From the NCBI GenBank assembly GCA_024638845.1, contig JAHEJN010000001.1, positions 1 through 64,000 of the forward strand: 64,000 bases of DNA, given 5' to 3'. The notes beneath the pieces are model-generated. The model was not told where the DNA came from, did not search any database, and saw only the letters and a program-made list of their open reading frames with translations. This DNA comes from Acidimicrobiales bacterium. Lineage in GTDB: Bacteria > Actinomycetota > Acidimicrobiia > Acidimicrobiales > JAHEJN01. Position 1 is the first letter of the stretch, and each line of letters starts with the position of its first letter. Positions 60,572 through 64,000 of this stretch are shown one piece after another. A program made the translations under genes and the position numbers.

Positions 60572-61387
60572 GTGACCACAGGATTCCTCCATCCCGGCGC
60601 CATGGGATCGGTGGTGGCTGCACTCTGTGACGGTGATCGGGTGTGGGCCGCCGCCGGCCGCTCCGAAGCCACGGCCGAGCGGGCCGAGGCTGCGGGCCTT
60701 CGCGACGTCGGGTCGATCGACGCCATGGCCCGCACGTGCGACACCATCGTCTCCATCTGTCCCCCCGAAGCGGCGTCGGCCGTCGCCGCCGAGGTCGCCG
60801 CGGCCGGCTTCACCGGTCGCTACCTCGACGCCAACGCAGTCGCTCCTGCCAGCGCCCGCGACATCGGTGCCCACTTCGACCACTTCGTCGACGGCAGCCT
60901 CATCGGCAGCCCACCCGCGGAACCCGGCCACATTCGGCTCTATCTCTCGGGCGACGAGGCCGCCGACTCGGCCGAGCTCTGGGCCGGTACGGCCATCGAG
61001 GTGCGGGTGATCGACGGCGGGCCCGGCGCCGCTTCTGCGCTCAAGATGGCCTTCGCCGGCTGGACCAAGGGCAGTTCAGCGCTGCTTCTCGCCGTACGCG
61101 CCTACGCCGCCGCCGAAGGCGTCGAAGACGACCTGGTGCGCGAATGGGAGACCTCGATCCCCCATCTTCCCGGCCGCTCCTCCGACACCGCCGCCAACAC
61201 GGCACCGAAGGCATGGCGGTTCGTCGGGGAGATGCGCGAGATCGTCGCGGCCATGGAGGCAGCAGGTGTACCCGGCGACTTCCATCGCGGCGCGGCGCGG
61301 ATCTACGAGGCGATGGCGCCGTTCAAGACCGTGCCGCCCATCGATCTGGCCACGGTGTTGCACGCCATCTCCGAGGGTGAGCGATGA
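60572..61387 (+). CDS. 6-phosphogluconate-dehydrogenase-like NAD(P)-dependent oxidoreductase
   Basis: A 271-residue protein from GTG 60572. GFLHPGAMGSVVAA is the dinucleotide-binding loop of the beta-hydroxyacid dehydrogenase superfamily, and YLDANAVAPASA matches its substrate-binding turn. The C-terminal ~110 residues match the DUF1932 type, with GGPGAASALKMAFAGWTKG carrying the catalytic Lys. It probably reduces or oxidises a small hydroxy acid or imine. Coupled by ATGA to the next gene. Confidence 0.82.
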   Translation: MTTGFLHPGAMGSVVAALCDGDRVWAAAGRSEATAERAEAAGLRDVGSIDAMARTCDTIVSICPPEAASAVAAEVAAAGFTGRYLDANAVAPASARDIGAHFDHFVDGSLIGSPPAEPGHIRLYLSGDEAADSAELWAGTAIEVRVIDGGPGAASALKMAFAGWTKGSSALLLAVRAYAAAEGVEDDLVREWETSIPHLPGRSSDTAANTAPKAWRFVGEMREIVAAMEAAGVPGDFHRGAARIYEAMAPFKTVPPIDLATVLHAISEGER

Positions 61388-62331
61388 CCGACGCCGCGAC
61401 CCTTCCGCCCGAGGTCGCCGTGTTGTTGCCCGGTGCCGACGAAGCCGTGGCGTGCGCTGAGTTCACCCGTGACATCGGCCTCGCGCCGCAGGGCACCGCC
61501 CTCGACGTGGCCATGATCGTGCTGGTCGAGGCCCCGCAGCCGTGGCCCAAGCCCGTGTTCGAGCACGAGCTGCTGCGCGGTCTCGTCAACACCTTCGAGA
61601 CACCCGTCGGCACCGCACGGATTCTTGCCACCCCGCCGATGGTCGCCGATCACGACACCATCACCGTCACCTGCTTCTGGCGAACCGAGGCCGGCACCCA
61701 GGGGATCGTCCTCGAGCCGGCTGATGCCGCGGAGCTGCACGAGTGCATCGCCGACCTCCATCACCGCTCGCCCACGACATCCCGGCTGCGATCCGACGAG
61801 GCCGCGCCCGACCGGGCCGTGATCGTGTGCACCCAGGGCAGCCACGACGCCTGCTGCGGTGCCGAGGGCACCCGGCTCGCGTCGGTGCTCGAGCTCACCC
61901 GCCCCGATCTGGCGCTGTACCGGGTGAGCCACACCGGTGGCCATCGGTTCGCGCCGTCGGTGCTCACCCTTCCCGACGGGCGCATGTGGGCTCACCCCAC
62001 CGCCGACGACATGGTTGCCATCGTCGATCGGCTGCTCCCCCCGGCCGAGGTCGCCGAGCAGTGTCGAGGCTGGTGGGGAGCATCCGCCGGTGCCGCGCAG
62101 GCGGCCGAGGTGGCGGTGTTCGAGACCCAGCCCTGGGTTTGGGATGAGCGGACGCGACGAGTGACCGTCGACGGCGACCGGGTGACCGTCGAATCCGATG
62201 GTGAGGCGTGGGTGGTCGAAGTGTCGGTCGACCGGTTGGTTCCCACCATTGCCTGTCGGGCCGACGGCGGTCTGCCGGCCAAGGTGGCCCCCGAGATGTC
62301 GGCCCGCATCGTCGATCACCTATTGCTCTAG
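61384..62331 (+). CDS. Sucrase/ferredoxin-like (thioredoxin-fold) protein
   Basis: A 315-residue protein of the Suc_Fer-like (PF06999) type. The thioredoxin-like ferredoxin core is seen in VIVCTQGSHDACCGAEG, whose cysteines may bind a [2Fe-2S] cluster, and HTGGHRFAPSVLTLPDGRMWA, the conserved partner loop. Biochemical role is unsettled; an actinobacterial or fungal redox function is supposed. It is translationally coupled to the upstream dehydrogenase, so it could supply electrons. Convergent with azlD, overlapping by 4 bp. Confidence 0.8.
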   Translation: MTDAATLPPEVAVLLPGADEAVACAEFTRDIGLAPQGTALDVAMIVLVEAPQPWPKPVFEHELLRGLVNTFETPVGTARILATPPMVADHDTITVTCFWRTEAGTQGIVLEPADAAELHECIADLHHRSPTTSRLRSDEAAPDRAVIVCTQGSHDACCGAEGTRLASVLELTRPDLALYRVSHTGGHRFAPSVLTLPDGRMWAHPTADDMVAIVDRLLPPAEVAEQCRGWWGASAGAAQAAEVAVFETQPWVWDERTRRVTVDGDRVTVESDGEAWVVEVSVDRLVPTIACRADGGLPAKVAPEMSARIVDHLLL

Positions 62332-62648
62332 GCCACCGCCAGCACCAGCCAGAAAGCGGTCATGCCGGCGGCCAGCGCCATCATGAGGTTCCTGACCCTC
62401 CAGATGACGGCACCCGCCACGACCAGCCCCGCGACCTCGGCCAGGCTGAGCCCGGTGTTGGCCTGATCGGGGTCGGCGACCAGACTGACGACGAGCGCAG
62501 CGAGAACCGACGGGGCCACGTAGCGCAGCGCCTTCATGAACCATGGAGGGAGCGTGCGACCGGCCAGGGCGAGAATCAGCCCGGCCCGCATGAGGTAGGT
62601 GACGGCGCCGACGCCGAACACCACGGCGAGCCCGGTGCCGATGCTCAT
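62328..62648 (-). CDS. azlD: AzlD-family branched-chain amino acid exporter small subunit
   Basis: A 106-residue membrane protein with about three to four helices, starting at ATG 62648 which overlaps the azlC stop by ATGA. GAVTYLMRAGLILALAGRTLPPWFMKALRYVAPSVLAALV is broken here into two landmarks: the YLMRAG first helix and the ALRYVAPSVLAAL second helix, both typical of AzlD. With AzlC it forms an exporter for branched-chain amino acids or analogues. Confidence 0.88.
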   Translation of the reverse strand: MSIGTGLAVVFGVGAVTYLMRAGLILALAGRTLPPWFMKALRYVAPSVLAALVVSLVADPDQANTGLSLAEVAGLVVAGAVIWRVRNLMMALAAGMTAFWLVLAVA

Positions 62649-63349
62649 GCGACCGGGTCGCGATCGGCGAGGAACCCGGCGATCACCCCACACAGCGCGC
62701 CCACGATCAGCCCGGCCCGATTGGGGAGCGCGATGGTCGCGAAACACACCGAGGCCCCCACCACGGCGGCGATGAGTGCGGGGCGGCGATCGATCGAGAG
62801 CACCACCAGGCCGAGGAACATCACCGCCGGTGCATAGCCCAGCTGCCAGCTCGCGGGGATGAACGATCCGAAGTACAACCCGATTGCGGTGACGACCGAC
62901 CACCCCGAGTAGAAGAGCAGGCCCGTGGTCAGGTAGTAGCGGCGAAAGACATCGGGGTGACGATCGACGTACTGCGTCGAGAGCGCGAACACCTGATCGA
63001 TGAGCATGAACGGCCCCAGCCGACGAAACCAGCGTGGCTGTGCCGCGAAGACCGGTGCCATGGCCGCGGAGTACATGATGTGGCGGCTGTTGATGACGAG
63101 GGCCGCCGCGATCGCGGCCCACACCGAGGCGGTGCCCACCAGCGTGACCAGGGCCAACTGCGCGGCCCCGGCGAAGATGACGGGTGAGGTGAGCAGGCCG
63201 ATGCCGTCGGGCATCGGCGACTCGACGATGGCCAGCCCCAGCACGAAGCCGAACGGGATCGCCGGAATGAACAGGGGAATGATCTCGGTCACCGCGAGGC
63301 GTTGCACTCGTCGCAGTTCGGCGGAGTCGGGCGGTGCTGCGTCGATCAC
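62645..63349 (-). CDS. azlC: AzlC-family branched-chain amino acid exporter large subunit
   Basis: A 234-residue membrane protein from GTG 63349, 7 bp after the GlcE-like stop. About five to six helices are visible. AzlC landmarks are IPFGFVLGLAIVESPMPDG, FAGAAQLALVTLVG and ALVINSRHIMYSAAMAP. It pairs with AzlD. The longer frame to 63739 is antisense-frame noise within the GlcE-like gene. Confidence 0.88.
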   Translation of the reverse strand: MIDAAPPDSAELRRVQRLAVTEIIPLFIPAIPFGFVLGLAIVESPMPDGIGLLTSPVIFAGAAQLALVTLVGTASVWAAIAAALVINSRHIMYSAAMAPVFAAQPRWFRRLGPFMLIDQVFALSTQYVDRHPDVFRRYYLTTGLLFYSGWSVVTAIGLYFGSFIPASWQLGYAPAVMFLGLVVLSIDRRPALIAAVVGASVCFATIALPNRAGLIVGALCGVIAGFLADRDPVA

Positions 63350-63356
63350 GCCGGGC

Positions 63357-64000
63357 TCAGAAGGGAAGGCGGCCGGGATTGAGCCGACCGGTGGGGTCGA
63401 ACTGCGCCTTGATGCGCCGATTGAGCTCGAGCGCCATCGGATCGAGCGACGGGGCCGGTTGGGCCTGTGTCCGGTGGACGGTACCCACTCCGACCTCCGC
63501 GACGTATGGGTTCTCCGAGTCGTGGTCGAGACCGGCCAAGGCGGCCGGCGTGAGCGACCAGCGGTGCGCCGGCATCTCGGGCGGACCGTCGGTTCGGACG
63601 AACCCCTCATTTTCGATCGAGGCTGCGTCGGAGGCGACATCACCGGGATGGCCCTCGAGATGGACCCACGTGGTGGTGCCGTCGAACAACACTGCCGATG
63701 CCGTCGCCAACCGGACCGGCAACGACCACGGCTCGACACCGTCGGCGCGCCGCCACTCGGATGCGTCGGCTATCGGTTGGGTGCGAAGGATGACCTCGGC
63801 CACCAGGCCGAGGGTGCCGAGCGATCCGACCAGCGCTCGGCACAGGTCGAACCCACTCACGTTCTTCACCGTCGGACCGCCGGCCTTCACGGTCTGCCCC
63901 TCGGCCCCGACGTACACCGCCTGGAGTAGCGCGTCTCGCACGTGACCTCGACCGAGTCGGTACCGCGACGACTCCCCCACCATCAACGCACCCCCGACGG
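63357..64000 (-). CDS. Glycolate oxidase FAD-binding subunit (GlcE-like), C-terminal part
   Basis: The reading frame runs from a TGA at 63357 to the right edge without a stop, so the 5' end is missing. The visible part begins just inside the FAD-binding domain with GRGHVRDALLQAVYVGAEGQTVKAGGPTVKNVSGFD, here read as two landmarks: RDALLQAV and KNVSGFDL. GSLGTLGLVAEVILRTQP follows, and the end RIKAQFDPTGRLNPGRLPF is the typical close of GlcD/GlcE. It should pair with a GlcF subunit such as that at 53989-55152. Confidence 0.85.
   Translation of the reverse strand, partial: VGGALMVGESSRYRLGRGHVRDALLQAVYVGAEGQTVKAGGPTVKNVSGFDLCRALVGSLGTLGLVAEVILRTQPIADASEWRRADGVEPWSLPVRLATASAVLFDGTTTWVHLEGHPGDVASDAASIENEGFVRTDGPPEMPAHRWSLTPAALAGLDHDSENPYVAEVGVGTVHRTQAQPAPSLDPMALELNRRIKAQFDPTGRLNPGRLPF

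Noticed and set aside
1..64000. tRNA, rRNA, riboswitch, insertion sequence or prophage signals
   Set aside because: Intergenic gaps are nearly all under 160 bp; no cloverleaf, transposase or phage gene was seen.

Overview
The window is about 70% GC by eye, very compact, and rich in start/stop overlaps (ATGA, GTGA, TGATG) and GTG/TTG starts. A DUF222/HNH protein, an AbiEi-DUF559 protein, actinobacterial-type lipoproteins, a form I CO dehydrogenase operon and a Zur-type box all point to a high-GC actinobacterium. An uncultured or marine Acidimicrobiia-like lineage is my best guess, from gene content only. I found no tRNA, rRNA, CRISPR array or insertion sequence, and no gene-free stretch longer than 300 bases.

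Layout. (1) 1-2,906: the end of a TetR-like regulator, two divergent glycosyltransferases and a lipoprotein. (2) 2,978-11,845: the most distinctive locus. It holds three paralogous ATP-grasp ligases (two leftward, one rightward), an enterochelin-esterase-like hydrolase, a fourth RimK-like ATP-grasp protein, a second esterase, and a GCS2 carboxylate-amine ligase fused to CBS domains. It looks like a ribosome-independent pathway joining small acids and amines through amide bonds. (3) 11,842-20,289: a LysR regulator divergent from a form I aerobic CO dehydrogenase operon (coxM-S-L, XdhC-YHS, MobA-like, coxD, coxE). (4) 20,294-24,162: an ABC exporter, a lipoprotein amidase and indoleamine 2,3-dioxygenase. 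(5) 24,197-32,921: an HNH protein, a large protein resembling the Gram-negative DUF1302 outer-membrane family, a flavodoxin-like protein, a YihY membrane protein, an SDR and a ThDP enzyme. (6) 33,081-39,646: a complete Liv-type ABC importer with a RutB-like hydrolase, facing a flavin monooxygenase. (7) 39,752-46,701: a zinc-binding lipoprotein behind a Zur-like box, then a flavin amino-acid monooxygenase, amidase, class III aminotransferase and agmatinase-family enzyme. Together the last four could degrade arginine through 4-guanidinobutyrate. (8) 46,698-56,926: GT2 glycosyltransferase, Ldh2-type dehydrogenase, MFS, FAH-family hydrolase, MMPL transporter, glycolate-oxidase-type Fe-S subunit and prolyl-tRNA synthetase. 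(9) 56,955-64,000: an AbiEi/DUF559 gene bracketed by two 48-bp palindromic repeats, a membrane-anchored protein, MFS, a 6PGDH-like dehydrogenase, a sucrase/ferredoxin-like protein, AzlCD, and a GlcE-like FAD subunit cut by the window edge.

All product calls come from reading translated sequence and recalling family motifs. No database search was run.
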